A stretch of DNA of 64,000 bases from Trichormus sp. M33_DOE_039 (GCA_015296085.1 DVDT01000015.1:1-64000), one strand, 5' to 3'. Positions 53,279 through 62,974 are shown, counted from the first letter of the stretch. Translations and numbers: made by a program. Notes: generated by a model not told the origin, from the sequence alone.

Positions 53279-54853
53279 ATGTCCCAAATGCTAAATCGTC
53301 GTCGATTTCTTCAGGCATCGGCGGCGGCGGCAGCCAGCGTAGGTGTATCCGCTATTCGCTCTTATGCTGCTGGTGTTGATGAATATGTTGAGGCAATAGT
53401 GATTGGTAGTGGTTTTGGTGGTGCAGTTGCATCATTGCGCCTTGGTCAAGCAGGAATCGAAACAATCGTACTGGAACGAGGACGACGATGGCAAATTACT
53501 GATGCAGGCGATACCTTCTCTACAACAGATAACCCAGATGGTCGTGCTGCGTGGCTGAGTTCCACTACGGTTTTACCCCCACCAGTTCCAGAAATCCCCA
53601 TTGATGTATATACTGGCGTTCTTGATATTAAGAGAGGTAATGGTATCAATGTATATCGAGGCGCAGGTGTTGGGGGTGGTTCGCTTGTTTATGGTGCTAT
53701 CACTTATCAACCCACAGAAGAACTATTCTATAAAGTTTTTCCACGCACCATTAACTACAACAGACTGGATCGGATTTATTACCCACGGGTGCGTTCCATT
53801 CTCAAAGCATCTCCCATCCCAGATGATATTCTCCAAACTGAATACTACTTGGCAAGCCGCATCCTGATGGAGCAAGCCCGTAAGGCTGGTTTAAATACAC
53901 GTAAGATTGACGCAGCCATTGATTGGGGTATTGTTCGTCAAGAAATTACCGGTAAAAAGGTTGCTTCCATTATTAATGGTCAAGTGTACTACGGTACAAA
54001 TAGTGGTGCTAAAAATAGCTTAGATCGCAACTATCTAACTATGGCAGAGGCAACTGGGAACGTGGAAATTCGACCTCTACATACAGTTACTACGATTGGG
54101 GAAGCAGATCGTGGGCGTTATCGAGTTGTTTGCAATCAAATCAACGAGCAAGGAGTTGTACTTGTCCAAAAATCCTTTGTTTGTCGCTATCTATTTTTGG
54201 CTGCGGGTTCGATTGGCACTACTGAACTATTGCTGCGTGCTAAAGCCAATCGTACTTTGCGCCGACTAAATAATCAGGTAGGGAAGTTTTGGGGAACGAA
54301 TTCTGATTCCTCCAATTTAATGATTAATGCTGGCCTGACGAATCCAACACCAGGGAATCCAGGTGTAATCGCAGTCGAGCATCTCGACAACCCTATTGCC
54401 CCAGTAATACTTGAAGCATTTCACGGACTTCCTTTTGTACCACAAGGTATTCTTCCTGTTCTTGGTCAGGGAATTTCCCAACCAGAGGGCAATCTTACCT
54501 ACAATAGCACTACTCAGTTAGCGGATTTGTTTTGGCCTAACAACTCTGCCGATAGTCAAAGAAATAATCAGGCTCTCCTGTATACTCTCCAACGGCTCAA
54601 CCAAGCTAATGGTACAAGTCTCGCTGCACCGCCTGACTACAGTTTTACAGCACATCCTCTTGGCGGTGCAACAATTGGGAAAGTATGCGACACTCATGGG
54701 CAGGTTTTTGGTTATCCTAATTTGTTTGTTGTGGATGGTTCGCTTATTCCCGGTTCAACAGCCTGCTCTAATCCCTCACTTACTATTGCAGCTTTGGCAG
54801 AACGGAGTATGGATCACTTTCTCAACCGAATTCCTAGAGGTAGAAAAATATAA
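53279..54853 (+). CDS. GMC-family oxidoreductase (cholesterol-oxidase-like), Tat-exported
   Basis: 524-residue FAD enzyme oxidising an alcohol. Tat signal NRRRFLQASAAAAASVGVSA (about 6-31) predicts export with its cofactor. FAD motif IVIGSGFGGAVASLRLGQAG with E in VLERG; Ala/Gly-rich YRGAGVGGGSLVYGAITYQP; C-terminal catalytic region FTAHPLGGATIGKVCDTHGQ (His as the active-site base) and DGSLIPGSTACSNPSLTIAA. The closest well-known relatives are bacterial cholesterol oxidases, but substrate is not established. Strong ribosome-binding site AGAGGAG. An open frame in another phase follows directly (see 54854-55208). Confidence 0.9.
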   Translation: MSQMLNRRRFLQASAAAAASVGVSAIRSYAAGVDEYVEAIVIGSGFGGAVASLRLGQAGIETIVLERGRRWQITDAGDTFSTTDNPDGRAAWLSSTTVLPPPVPEIPIDVYTGVLDIKRGNGINVYRGAGVGGGSLVYGAITYQPTEELFYKVFPRTINYNRLDRIYYPRVRSILKASPIPDDILQTEYYLASRILMEQARKAGLNTRKIDAAIDWGIVRQEITGKKVASIINGQVYYGTNSGAKNSLDRNYLTMAEATGNVEIRPLHTVTTIGEADRGRYRVVCNQINEQGVVLVQKSFVCRYLFLAAGSIGTTELLLRAKANRTLRRLNNQVGKFWGTNSDSSNLMINAGLTNPTPGNPGVIAVEHLDNPIAPVILEAFHGLPFVPQGILPVLGQGISQPEGNLTYNSTTQLADLFWPNNSADSQRNNQALLYTLQRLNQANGTSLAAPPDYSFTAHPLGGATIGKVCDTHGQVFGYPNLFVVDGSLIPGSTACSNPSLTIAALAERSMDHFLNRIPRGRKI

Positions 54854-55208
54854 CCTTGCGATTCAACCTTATGGAGCGCAAGGTAGAACAAGCGTTATTC
54901 GAGGTTGGGAAGGCATTAACGTAACTGCGCGATGGCGTTCAGCAAGAGCGTGGCTGATCGCCACAGCCGAAGGACAAGTCCGCCCTCTTACAAAACTTGA
55001 ACTTCAAGAACAGCAGGAGGCAAGGCAGACTGCTGTGGAAAAAACTGATGGTAAAGTGCCGATTGGTAAAGTCTTCAAAGATGTCCTGCAAAGGATAATG
55101 GAACGCATCCAATACGGTTCGTATAAGCAGGGGAGGCAGGGGAGGAAAGAGGGTTATTTTCAGAATTCTTCTCTTCCCCGAAGTTTGCTTGGAAGGAAAC
55201 CCTCCTGA
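54854..55208 (+). other. unexplained open frame behind the GMC gene (+1 phase)
   Basis: After the GMC stop codon, the +1 phase stays open for about 118 codons. About 85 of these look like genuine protein (YGAQGRTSVIRGW, ARWRSARAWLIATAEG, then a Glu/Gln-rich helix LELQEQQEARQTAVEK). There is no usable ATG at its beginning; the phase is open back into the GMC gene to 54609. The last 30 codons are a G-rich repeat. It could be a remnant gene, a frameshifted extension, or a gene starting inside GMC. Family not recognised. Confidence 0.35.
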
Positions 55209-55255
55209 CAACTTCTCTTCCTACTTCTCTTCTCCCCTTGCTTCCCCTGCCTGCC
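55127..55255. repeat. G-rich/C-rich inverted repeat
   Basis: GCAGGGGAGGCAGGGGAGG (55127-55145) and CTTCCCCTGCCTGCC (55241-55255) are imperfect complements about 95 bases apart. The segment can fold into a long stem and may end transcripts arriving from the GMC gene. Similar runs are common in spacers of these genomes. Confidence 0.5.
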
Positions 55256-55377
55256 TTAACCAAGAAATTCCTTAACCGAACACTATTGGGAACGCACCCA
55301 AGTACCTAAAGACATGGTAGGTGCGATCACATCTATTCTCATACCAAATTAACCTGCTGATGCAGGTTTACTGGACA

Positions 55378-56694
55378 TTAACCGACTCTCTCCACCTCAT
55401 CAACTGATTTAGGAACACCGGCCGTTAACACTTCATGTCCTGTGGGTGTGACTAACACATCATCCTCAATGCGAATCCCAATACCCACCCATCGCGGATC
55501 TGTTTCTGGTTGATCTTCGGCGAGTTTTGTGTCTGGAACAATATAAATCCCTGGTTCTACCGTCAAAATTTGACCTGGTTGTAATATCTGCGGTTTATCT
55601 TCACCATGCTGATAAACACCCACATCATGAACATCCAAACCTAGCCAATGGCTGGTACGGTGCATATAGTATGGTTTGTATTTCTCTTCCTCAATCAGTT
55701 TATCAACTTCGCCTTTAAGGATACCCAGTTCCACCAAGCCTTCTGTTAAGACACGCACAGCCGTATCGTGAACGGAGTTAAAAGTATTACCTGGTTGTAC
55801 TTGAGCGATCGCTTGTTTTTGTGCTTCTAAGACAATCTCATATAATGCTTTCTGCTCTGGTGTGAACTTACCAGCTACAGGAAACGTCCTAGTAATATCA
55901 GAGTTGTAATAGCCATAGGCACAGCCAGCATCAATCAGTAGTAAGTCATCCTCCTGCATCTGGCGGTTATTTTCAATGTAGTGCAGGACACAAGCATTTA
56001 CTCCAGAAGCCACAATCGAAGGATAAGCCGGCCCCATCCCACCCCGCAGGCGAAAGATGCGTTCCATCTCCGCTTGAATTTCATACTCATAACGTCCCGG
56101 TTTAGCGATCGCCATTGCTTGATTGTGTGCTTCAATTGCGATCGCAGCAGCTTGACGCATCATTTCTATTTCTGCTTCGCTTTTGATTAGCCTCATACTA
56201 TGTAAGACGGTACCAGTATCCTCGATGCCGATTGGCCCTGTACCCCGCCGGGGATAAGTCCGCAGTAAGCGTTGGTAATGATTGAGGATTTTATCGTTAA
56301 AAAAGCGATCGCGCCCTAAATGATAGTGTATGCGATCGGCTTTTTCTAAATACTGGGGTAATTTCTCATCTAGTTCAGTGATGGGGTAAGCTTCATCTGC
56401 ACCATATAATTCTTTGGCTGCATCTACCCCGCAACGATAACCAGTCCAAACTTCTTTTTCTCGCTCCTTGGGTTGGACGAACAACACAAAGCGATGTTCT
56501 TGATGATGAGGTGCTAACACAGCTACTGCTTCTGGTTCATTAAAGCCAGTCAGATAGAAAAAATCACTATCTTGACGATAATTGTATTCGACATCGTTGT
56601 GCATAACTGCCATTGGCGCACTACGAAAAATGGCTGTTCCATTACCAATTTTGGCCATTAACTGTTCACGACGCTGCCGATATTCTAATTGCAT
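55378..56694 (-). CDS. pepP: Xaa-Pro aminopeptidase (aminopeptidase P, M24B)
   Basis: Removes the N-terminal residue before proline; dimanganese enzyme. 438 residues. N-terminal creatinase-like domain (1-175) with YRQDSDFFYLTGFNEPEAVA. Metal ligands: Asp in LLIDAGCAYGYYNSDITRTF (both Asp), His in HRTSHWLGLDVHDVG, Glu in TVEPGIYIVP and Glu in GIRIEDDVLVT. Cytoplasmic, monocistronic. Confidence 0.94.
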   Translation of the reverse strand: MQLEYRQRREQLMAKIGNGTAIFRSAPMAVMHNDVEYNYRQDSDFFYLTGFNEPEAVAVLAPHHQEHRFVLFVQPKEREKEVWTGYRCGVDAAKELYGADEAYPITELDEKLPQYLEKADRIHYHLGRDRFFNDKILNHYQRLLRTYPRRGTGPIGIEDTGTVLHSMRLIKSEAEIEMMRQAAAIAIEAHNQAMAIAKPGRYEYEIQAEMERIFRLRGGMGPAYPSIVASGVNACVLHYIENNRQMQEDDLLLIDAGCAYGYYNSDITRTFPVAGKFTPEQKALYEIVLEAQKQAIAQVQPGNTFNSVHDTAVRVLTEGLVELGILKGEVDKLIEEEKYKPYYMHRTSHWLGLDVHDVGVYQHGEDKPQILQPGQILTVEPGIYIVPDTKLAEDQPETDPRWVGIGIRIEDDVLVTPTGHEVLTAGVPKSVDEVERVG

Positions 56695-57409
56695 AAGTGG
56701 AATTTATTGGCGATTTTATAGTATCTTCTTACACTTTTAACAACTATGGGTGATAGTTGCTAGTTGAAGTCATTCTAGCCAATCTTGATTTTACCTTCAG
56801 TGCCTTTTGAGAAACAAGGCAGTCTCTATCAAAGCATTAAACCTGTAGAAATGGCATTTTTATGGGTTAAAGCTCTGCTATCGCTAACCACAAGCTGTTT
56901 GCACTCCGCTACCCTAACAGCAGTCAAAATTATTACGTCTATTTATTTTTACTGTATTTAGCTTATACAAAATCAATTTATTGTCTAGTATTTCACGAAA
57001 AAATACCTGTCTGTTTATCTCAAACAGTTAATTTTATAAAAGAGAGTATTAAAATAACATTTATCAATATTGTCTTGATTTTATCAAACATTATTAGCTC
57101 GATTATTTGACAAATACAAACTCAATACATTTGGCATAACTTTTCTGTTGCAGCAATATACATAATTCATTCATTTTGTTCACAAAGCATGACATGAATA
57201 CGCTAATTGCATTACTTTTAAGACCAAAAGCACTATCACAATAGATAAAAAAAGTCATGTATTCATAGGGATGTATGGGAATGATGATTTTTACAAAAAA
57301 CAAATGTTATTTGCATAAAAAATTTTTTCTAAAAAATGTTATTTAGAGACAGAATTATCCATATCTAAAGAGTTAAAACTTTGATAGCAAACAGTCTTAA
57401 AAACATACT
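56695..57409. other. 715-base A/T-rich region
   Basis: Divergent spacer between pepP and the FG-GAP gene. No convincing gene: a 66-codon frame on the minus strand (57103-57303) lacks family match and sits in A/T-rich DNA. It should hold promoters for both neighbours; none stands out. Confidence 0.4.
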
Positions 57410-58624
57410 ATGCCTAGCGAACAAGATAGCGCGTTTGATATATCTTTGGCCAAATCACAAAGCTTGCTAGCTACTTCTCAAACTCCCTCAGCTTTTAATA
57501 TTGCATTACCAAGCAGTCCTACTTCTTCCTCTATAGAGTCAGATTTAGGCAGCATTATATCGCCCACTAATAGTGCTAACCCAAATCCCAATCCTTATCT
57601 AACTAGTGCTGCAATTACTCCCGACTTTAACGGCGACGGTAAAACAGATAAAGTTTGGGTCAATACTCAAACAGGAGAGATTGTTGTTCGTCTAATGGAT
57701 GGAGCAACAACTATACAAGAAGCTTCCCTGGGTCAATATGATTTGACCACCTGGAGTTATGAGATTGCTGATTTCAATAGTGATAACAAAACAGACTTCT
57801 TGTTGCGGAACAACGCCACAGGTGAAAATGCGGTCGCGCTGATGGATGGTACAAGAGTTTCTAACTTTGTCTATTTAGACAGAGTTGATGCAGGCTGGAC
57901 AGCTAGCATTGGTGACTTCAACGGCGATCGCAGGACAGATATCTATTGGCATAATGCCACCAGTGGCCAAAACGCTATTTGGACTATGGATGGTACAACT
58001 GTCACTAGCGCAAACGTCCTAGACACAACAGCAGTAGGTTTAGCTCCTACTATTGTTGATTTTGACGGTAACGGTAAGAGTGACATCTTCTGGCGCAATA
58101 ACACCACAGGCGAAAATAGCGTCTGGTTTATGGATGGTTCACAAGCCACCAAGTATGATCTCCAAGCACAAGACTCATCTTGGTCTTACACTCTCGGAGA
58201 TTTCAACGGAGACTTCAGAACAGATATTCTCTGGCGCAACACCGCCACCGGTGAGAACAAGATTTGGACGATGAACGGTATCTTCGTCACCGAAGGGACT
58301 GTCAATACTCTTGACGCATCATGGAAAGCCAACATTGGTGATTTCAATGGTGATGGTAAGACCGACATTTTCTGGCACAACGAAACCACCGGCGAGAACA
58401 CAGCTTGGTTGATGGATGGTACATCCGTTAGCAGTGAAGCTTTCTTACCTAGCAATAGTGCTGCAATGTCACCATACCTCGGTGATTACAACGGTGATGG
58501 CAAAACAGACCTCTACTGGCGTGATCAAACAACAGGTACAGACACAATCTGGATCATGGATGGAACTAAAGCCACTGAAACACCTGTTACCAATCCCTTA
58601 ACTCCAGAGTGGTACACTGGTTGA
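57410..58624 (+). CDS. FG-GAP/VCBS repeat protein with seven repeats
   Basis: 404 residues: a Ser/Pro-rich N-terminal segment (1-62) without a Sec signal peptide, then seven repeats of about 47 residues with the calcium-binding pattern D-[FY]-[ND]-[GS]-[DN]-x-[KR]-[TS]-D (example DFNGDGKTDIFWHN) and a W-x-MDGT strand. Seven blades with the last ending at the stop codon suggest one complete beta-propeller. Probably extracellular or cell-surface, in adhesion or matrix; export route unknown (type I or other). A hairpin follows. Confidence 0.85.
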   Translation: MPSEQDSAFDISLAKSQSLLATSQTPSAFNIALPSSPTSSSIESDLGSIISPTNSANPNPNPYLTSAAITPDFNGDGKTDKVWVNTQTGEIVVRLMDGATTIQEASLGQYDLTTWSYEIADFNSDNKTDFLLRNNATGENAVALMDGTRVSNFVYLDRVDAGWTASIGDFNGDRRTDIYWHNATSGQNAIWTMDGTTVTSANVLDTTAVGLAPTIVDFDGNGKSDIFWRNNTTGENSVWFMDGSQATKYDLQAQDSSWSYTLGDFNGDFRTDILWRNTATGENKIWTMNGIFVTEGTVNTLDASWKANIGDFNGDGKTDIFWHNETTGENTAWLMDGTSVSSEAFLPSNSAAMSPYLGDYNGDGKTDLYWRDQTTGTDTIWIMDGTKATETPVTNPLTPEWYTG

Positions 58625-58660
58625 TCATTAATTAGGGAGTAGGGAATAAGACATAAAATA

Positions 58661-58705
58661 GGAAAAAGACAAAAGTAAAAAGATTCTTTTCTTTTGCCTT
58701 TTTCC
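58661..58705 (+). terminator. hairpin after the FG-GAP gene
   Basis: GGAAAAAGACAAAAG (58661-58675) / CTTTTGCCTTTTTCC (58691-58705): 15-base stem with one mismatch and T-rich right arm, 37 bases past the stop. Good candidate Rho-independent terminator. Confidence 0.6.
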
Positions 58706-58790
58706 TTTTACCTTTTTACTTCCTTCCATTCCCCATTTTCTAGACAGTGAGGTTAAAATCACAGACAAGGTTTAAATCTGAAGTGGAATT

Positions 58791-59279
58791 ATGAAGACTG
58801 CTGAAAAGTTAGCTGCTGGCTGGCTATTAACACTCGGATTCACGTTTTTAACTTCTTCTGTCTCTGCTGTAGTGGAAAGAAATTCTATGTTCAAACCAAT
58901 TTCTCCAGGTGAAAATGGGGAGTTGGTAAAAGAATATTTCAATAGAGAAAGAGCATCTTTATTAAATGCTACTGCTACACAAGGCCTAATATTTGGTTTA
59001 CCTACCCTGATTTTAGGTTCATGGATGGGTTGGGGACTATACCGACAAAGTAAAGACGAGAAAAAAGCCCTTCAGCAGCAATTAAGCGATCGCCTACAAT
59101 CCACTTTTTATCAGATGATTCAAGCAAATGACGGGCGGATCACTGTTTTAGGCTTTGCTATGCAGTCACAACTACCTGCGAGTGTAGCTAAAAAATTTTT
59201 AAATGAAAAAGCTAAAGAATTCAACGCCAATTTTAAAGTAACTGAGGAAGGGTCAGTATCATATCATTTTGACCTCTAA
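58791..59279 (+). CDS. unknown two-helix membrane protein
   Basis: 162 residues. Membrane helices at about 8-28 (AAGWLLTLGFTFLTSSVSAV) and 63-84 (ATQGLIFGLPTLILGSWMGW), then a cytoplasmic, coiled-coil-like helix (90-110) and a small C-terminal domain (RITVLGFAMQSQLPASVAKK) with an alpha/beta look and a C-terminal YHFDL. Not recognised. The DUF423 gene starts 29 bases later, so they may be one transcript. Confidence 0.65.
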   Translation: MKTAEKLAAGWLLTLGFTFLTSSVSAVVERNSMFKPISPGENGELVKEYFNRERASLLNATATQGLIFGLPTLILGSWMGWGLYRQSKDEKKALQQQLSDRLQSTFYQMIQANDGRITVLGFAMQSQLPASVAKKFLNEKAKEFNANFKVTEEGSVSYHFDL

Positions 59280-59307
59280 TATCTAATTAACTTGACAAAT
59301 AAATCTA

Positions 59308-59688
59308 ATGACGCAGATTTTTTTGAGCATAGCTGCCATTTTAGGTGGTTTGTCAGTGGCCGCTGGTGCTTTCGCTTCCCATGCACTGCGAGAAAAAATT
59401 AGTGAGCGATCGCTAGAACTTTTTGATGTTGGTGCGCGTTACCAAATGTATCATGCTCTAGCCTTGTTGCTAGTAGCAGTCTTAATCAGCCGAACACAAT
59501 CACCACCAACCACTTTGATAGCGAGTGGCTGGCTTTTTATCGTTGGTATAGTGATTTTCTCCGGTAGCTTGTACGCCCTCAGCCTCACGGGAATTAAAAT
59601 CCTCGGTGCAATCACACCCTTGGGTGGCGTAGCCTTTCTTTTAGGTTGGGGTGCTTTAGCTGTTGCGGCCTGGAATTTGAAGTTTTAA
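59308..59688 (+). CDS. DUF423 (YgdD-like) membrane protein
   Basis: 126 residues, four membrane helices. Signature AAILGGLSVAAGAFASHALR at residues 8-27, then FDVGARYQMYHALALLLVA and a C-terminal LGAITPLGGVAFLLGWGALA. Small inner-membrane protein of unknown function, widely conserved in bacteria. It ends near the heptamer repeat at 59717. Confidence 0.9.
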   Translation: MTQIFLSIAAILGGLSVAAGAFASHALREKISERSLELFDVGARYQMYHALALLLVAVLISRTQSPPTTLIASGWLFIVGIVIFSGSLYALSLTGIKILGAITPLGGVAFLLGWGALAVAAWNLKF

Positions 59689-59716
59689 AAGAGCAGGGGG
59701 ACAAGGTAAATTTTTT

Positions 59717-59775
59717 CCAATCCCCAGTCCCCAGTCCCCAATCCCTAATCCCCAATCCCTAATCCCCAATCCCTA
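59717..59775. repeat. heptamer tandem repeat overlapping the trmB 3' end
   Basis: About eight units of CCCCAAT/CCCTAAT/CCCCAGT. The leftward trmB reading frame ends inside it: residues GIGD and the stop codon come from repeat units. A repeat copy-number change here would change the TrmB C-terminus. Confidence 0.8.
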
Positions 59776-60406
59776 CTCTTTCAAACAAAGCCCGATAAAC
59801 AGGTTCACCCTTGCTTTGTGTGGATATTTCTCTTTCTGTAGGAACTTGTAAAGGGTTTTCTGCTAGCCATTCACCTGTACCGATTCTTTGAAAATGGGGG
59901 TTTTCCATAAAGCGATCGCACATTTCTACTGCGACAAATTCCATATCTGATTGTAGAAATACGACTCCACCCACAGGTAAATAATTAGCTAAATCTGCAA
60001 CTAATTCTGGTTGTACCACACGACGTTTAGCATGGCGAGTTTTAAACCAAGGATCAGGAAATTGAATCGTCACACGCTGTAAAATTCCTGGTGGAAGTGA
60101 AGACAACAGCACTTTTAAAGAGTTATTCGCATTACAAAACACATAATGGAGATTTGTTAAACCTAGTTCAAAAGACAATCTATTGGCCTCTACTACTAAT
60201 GCTTCTCGGATTTCTAAACCGAGAAAATTCCAACTAGGTTCTATTTGCGCCATATTCAACACAAATCTTCCCCTTGCACAGCCAATATCTAAATGCAGAG
60301 GTTGCTGCAAATTAGCATAAATTTTTTCCCAGTCTATGGGATTTACCGGTTTTTGATACTTTTGCGCCAAAGGGTTAACATGCTGGCGGACGCGAATAAA
60401 TGGCAA
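59759..60406 (-). CDS. trmB: tRNA (guanine-N7)-methyltransferase TrmB
   Basis: Methylates G46 of tRNA using SAM. 215 residues. SAM motif [16 protein letters not shown] at about 39-54, acidic end in [10 protein letters not shown], tRNA-contact block [20 protein letters not shown] near 127-146, and the family's GTGEW and [19 protein letters not shown] near the C-terminus. The final few residues after FERV are repeat-encoded. Leader (60407-60605) carries AATAGTC and CCCCTGC repeats. Monocistronic. Confidence 0.93.
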   Translation of the reverse strand: MPFIRVRQHVNPLAQKYQKPVNPIDWEKIYANLQQPLHLDIGCARGRFVLNMAQIEPSWNFLGLEIREALVVEANRLSFELGLTNLHYVFCNANNSLKVLLSSLPPGILQRVTIQFPDPWFKTRHAKRRVVQPELVADLANYLPVGGVVFLQSDMEFVAVEMCDRFMENPHFQRIGTGEWLAENPLQVPTEREISTQSKGEPVYRALFERVGIGD

Positions 60407-60424
60407 ATTAATACTCCTTTTTTT

Positions 60425-60500
60425 TAGTTAATAATCAATAGTCATTAATTATTGGTTATTGGTTTTCTCCCCATGCCCCTGCCCCCTGCCCCTCATCTAT
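60425..60500. repeat. AT-rich and C-rich short tandem repeats in trmB leader
   Basis: AATAATCAATAGTCATTAATTATT-like units followed by CCCCATGCCCCTGCCCC units, upstream of trmB and upstream of the divergent metallophosphoesterase gene. Same repeat classes as elsewhere in the window. Confidence 0.5.
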
Positions 60501-60605
60501 ACAAATGTTAAGTCTAGGCAATCCTACTCTGGTGGACGAAGCAAAGGTTATACTTTTTAGAAAAGTGTGCTTTTAACTACTGTTTTTAAGAATTGTTAGA
60601 AATCA

Positions 60606-61724
60606 ATGGTGCTAAATTTTCGCTTTGCCGTAGTGAGCGACTTACATATCGCGCTTCCTCACACAATCTGGGATCATCCTAGTCGATTTCATCTAGTGGA
60701 AGTAAGTATTCCAGCTTTTGAACGTGCTATAGAACATTTAACACAACTTAATTTAGATTTTATTTTACTGCCAGGAGATTTAACACAACACGGTGAGCCA
60801 GAAAATCACCTATGGTTACAAAAAAGACTATCTCAATTACCGTTTCCTGCCTATGTTGTTCCTGGTAATCATGATGTTCCCGTCTTGATGGGCAATCAGC
60901 AATCCATCGCCTGGGCTGATTTTCCTAATTATTACCAAAAGTTTGGCTACGAAAATACCAATCATCTGTACTACACACAGCAATTGTTGCCAGGGGTGCG
61001 GCTAATTGGTTTAAATTCTAATTATTTTAATCAACAAGGTGAGCAAATAGGACGTTTGGATGACGAACAGCTGAGATGGTTAGAAGAGGTACTCGCCACA
61101 GCCAAAGATGAATTAGTTTTGGTGATGGTACATCATAACGTAGTTGAGCATTTACCTCATCAATCTCGTCATCCGATGGCAAACCGATATATGCTGGCCA
61201 ATGCCCCAGAGTTATTGCAAATACTACGACGGTATGGGGTGAAGTTAGTATTTACAGGTCATTTACACGTTCAAGATGTTGCCTGTGATAACGGTGTATA
61301 TGATATTACTACTGGTTCTTTAGTCAGCTATCCTCATCCTTATCGAGTTTTAGAGTTTCATCGCGATCAACAAGGAAAAGAATGGCTGCAAATACTGTCC
61401 CATCGTGTAGAATCAGTACCTAATTTCCCTAACTTGCAGCATTTATCAAAACAGTGGATGGGCGATCGCTCTTTTCCTTTCTTGATGAAATTACTGACAT
61501 TACCCCCATTAAATTTACCAGAGACACAAGCACAAGAACTAGCCCCTAGTTTGCGGGATTTTTGGGCAACGATCGCTGATGGAGATGCGTTATTAGATTA
61601 TCCCCACTTTCCGCACAAAGTGCGCCGTTACATTCAAACCTACAGCGCGATCGCTCACACTGGTACTCCCAGTTTCATCGATAATAACAGCACCCTGTTG
61701 TTAGAAAAAAGCTTCGACAGTTAA
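60606..61724 (+). CDS. metallophosphoesterase (calcineurin-like)
   Basis: 372 residues. Dimetal site blocks: VVSDLHIALP (Asp12, His14), LLPGDLTQHGEPENH, VVPGNHDVP, LVMVHHNVVEHLP and FTGHLHVQD. The pattern is that of class III cyclic-nucleotide phosphodiesterases (CpdA type). The C-terminal 110 residues are family-specific. Cyclic AMP phosphodiesterase is possible, but the substrate is not established. Cytoplasmic. Its stop is followed by a short ATGACTA repeat. Confidence 0.85.
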   Translation: MVLNFRFAVVSDLHIALPHTIWDHPSRFHLVEVSIPAFERAIEHLTQLNLDFILLPGDLTQHGEPENHLWLQKRLSQLPFPAYVVPGNHDVPVLMGNQQSIAWADFPNYYQKFGYENTNHLYYTQQLLPGVRLIGLNSNYFNQQGEQIGRLDDEQLRWLEEVLATAKDELVLVMVHHNVVEHLPHQSRHPMANRYMLANAPELLQILRRYGVKLVFTGHLHVQDVACDNGVYDITTGSLVSYPHPYRVLEFHRDQQGKEWLQILSHRVESVPNFPNLQHLSKQWMGDRSFPFLMKLLTLPPLNLPETQAQELAPSLRDFWATIADGDALLDYPHFPHKVRRYIQTYSAIAHTGTPSFIDNNSTLLLEKSFDS

Positions 61725-61744
61725 CTGTTGACTAATGACTATGA

Positions 61745-62974
61745 CTAAATTTGTCGGCAAATCCCAAAGACAGAAGTATAACCGTGTAGAAAAGTCCTAC
61801 CGCCAATAGGGCCAATTTCTCCACCACAAAAAAAGCCCCCAACTGGGATATTGGGAACGTAGCGTTTAAATAACTCAGAATCAAAATTGGGTTTGCCGTA
61901 CAATCCTTCACCACGGCCTACACAGGCAAACATTAAAGCACCGACAGCAGCATGATCTAATCCTGATTGTTGTTGATATCGCTCTAGAAGAAATTCTAAG
62001 TCTCCAGCCGAGGCTTGAGCGTCACGCAGATGGAATTGCAGGCGTTGGCCAGGACGAACCAGATCACCGATCGCGATCGCGCCTCCAGATGGATCTACCC
62101 CTAAAATAGTCCGAATTAAAAAATCACCCTGCTGCAAAGACATTTTAAATTCATCCATTGCTACCCCAACAAACAGCGAATGTTGTGCCAACGTCCGTTC
62201 ATGGTCACTCAGGCTAGCAATCAAATCTCGCAGCACCATTAAAGGCACTTGCTCATCTATTTCCAAAATAATATTCCGTTCAGCTTTTGTGACTTGCAGT
62301 GGCTTGCCAATCGGTTTACATCCTTGTGCCACGATCGTTTCTAAAATAATGTTGCCACTTAAAGCCAAACCCACAGTCCCTTCTCGATGCAAACTTTGGT
62401 GCATTCCTCTCCTAATATCGTGAGCAAATAAAGCCAAACGACCACCAAAGCCTCCTGCACTGGCTTGTCCACCCACGATCACCGAACCAGGATAAGCAAA
62501 ATCTAAACCCTGTAATAAATCGTTAACACCCGACGAAAAAGCACTAGATAGCAAAACAAAGTGTGGTTGTGGTGATGATGGCACACCAATCAAGTTAATC
62601 CACTCATCTGGAGAACTATCCAAATCTGGTAAATCTTCAGCCACCACATGAAAGACTTGCAAATTTACTCCCGGTAGATGAGCCAAAGTCAAGCTTAAAG
62701 CTGCTTCTGCTTCCAATTCTTGGGTATCTCCATCCAGGTCAGTACCAATTACGCCACCCCCACTACAACCAATCAGTACAGGTACAGACAACTTTTCTGC
62801 CAACAAAGGTAAAACCCTAGAATACTCACTGGCAAACGCAGAAGAAATAAACACTAACCCTAAATCCGCAGGTACAGTTAACGATGAGACAGTCCTTTGT
62901 ACCACATCTGCTATAGCTGCTTCTAAAGAGGGACGGGTTGATAGGGCATTTACCCACTGCATTTGATCTGCCAT
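61745..62974 (-). CDS. FIST-domain sensor protein
   Basis: 409 residues containing the FIST N and FIST C domains: LGLVFISSAFASEYSRVLPL, PVLIGCSGGGVIGTDLDGDT, FVLLSSAFSSGVNDLLQGLD, VIVGGQASAGGFGGRLAL, and C-terminal ALMFACVGRGEGLYGKPNFD and PVGGFFCGGEIGPIGG. FIST domains are small-ligand (possibly amino acid) sensing modules. Here it stands alone without a kinase or cyclase domain, so signalling partners are elsewhere. Function unknown. Confidence 0.9.
   Translation of the reverse strand: MADQMQWVNALSTRPSLEAAIADVVQRTVSSLTVPADLGLVFISSAFASEYSRVLPLLAEKLSVPVLIGCSGGGVIGTDLDGDTQELEAEAALSLTLAHLPGVNLQVFHVVAEDLPDLDSSPDEWINLIGVPSSPQPHFVLLSSAFSSGVNDLLQGLDFAYPGSVIVGGQASAGGFGGRLALFAHDIRRGMHQSLHREGTVGLALSGNIILETIVAQGCKPIGKPLQVTKAERNIILEIDEQVPLMVLRDLIASLSDHERTLAQHSLFVGVAMDEFKMSLQQGDFLIRTILGVDPSGGAIAIGDLVRPGQRLQFHLRDAQASAGDLEFLLERYQQQSGLDHAAVGALMFACVGRGEGLYGKPNFDSELFKRYVPNIPVGGFFCGGEIGPIGGRTFLHGYTSVFGICRQI

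Noticed and set aside
57103-57303. 66-codon minus-strand frame upstream of the FG-GAP gene
   Set aside because: A/T-rich DNA, no domain, start unsupported; chance frame.
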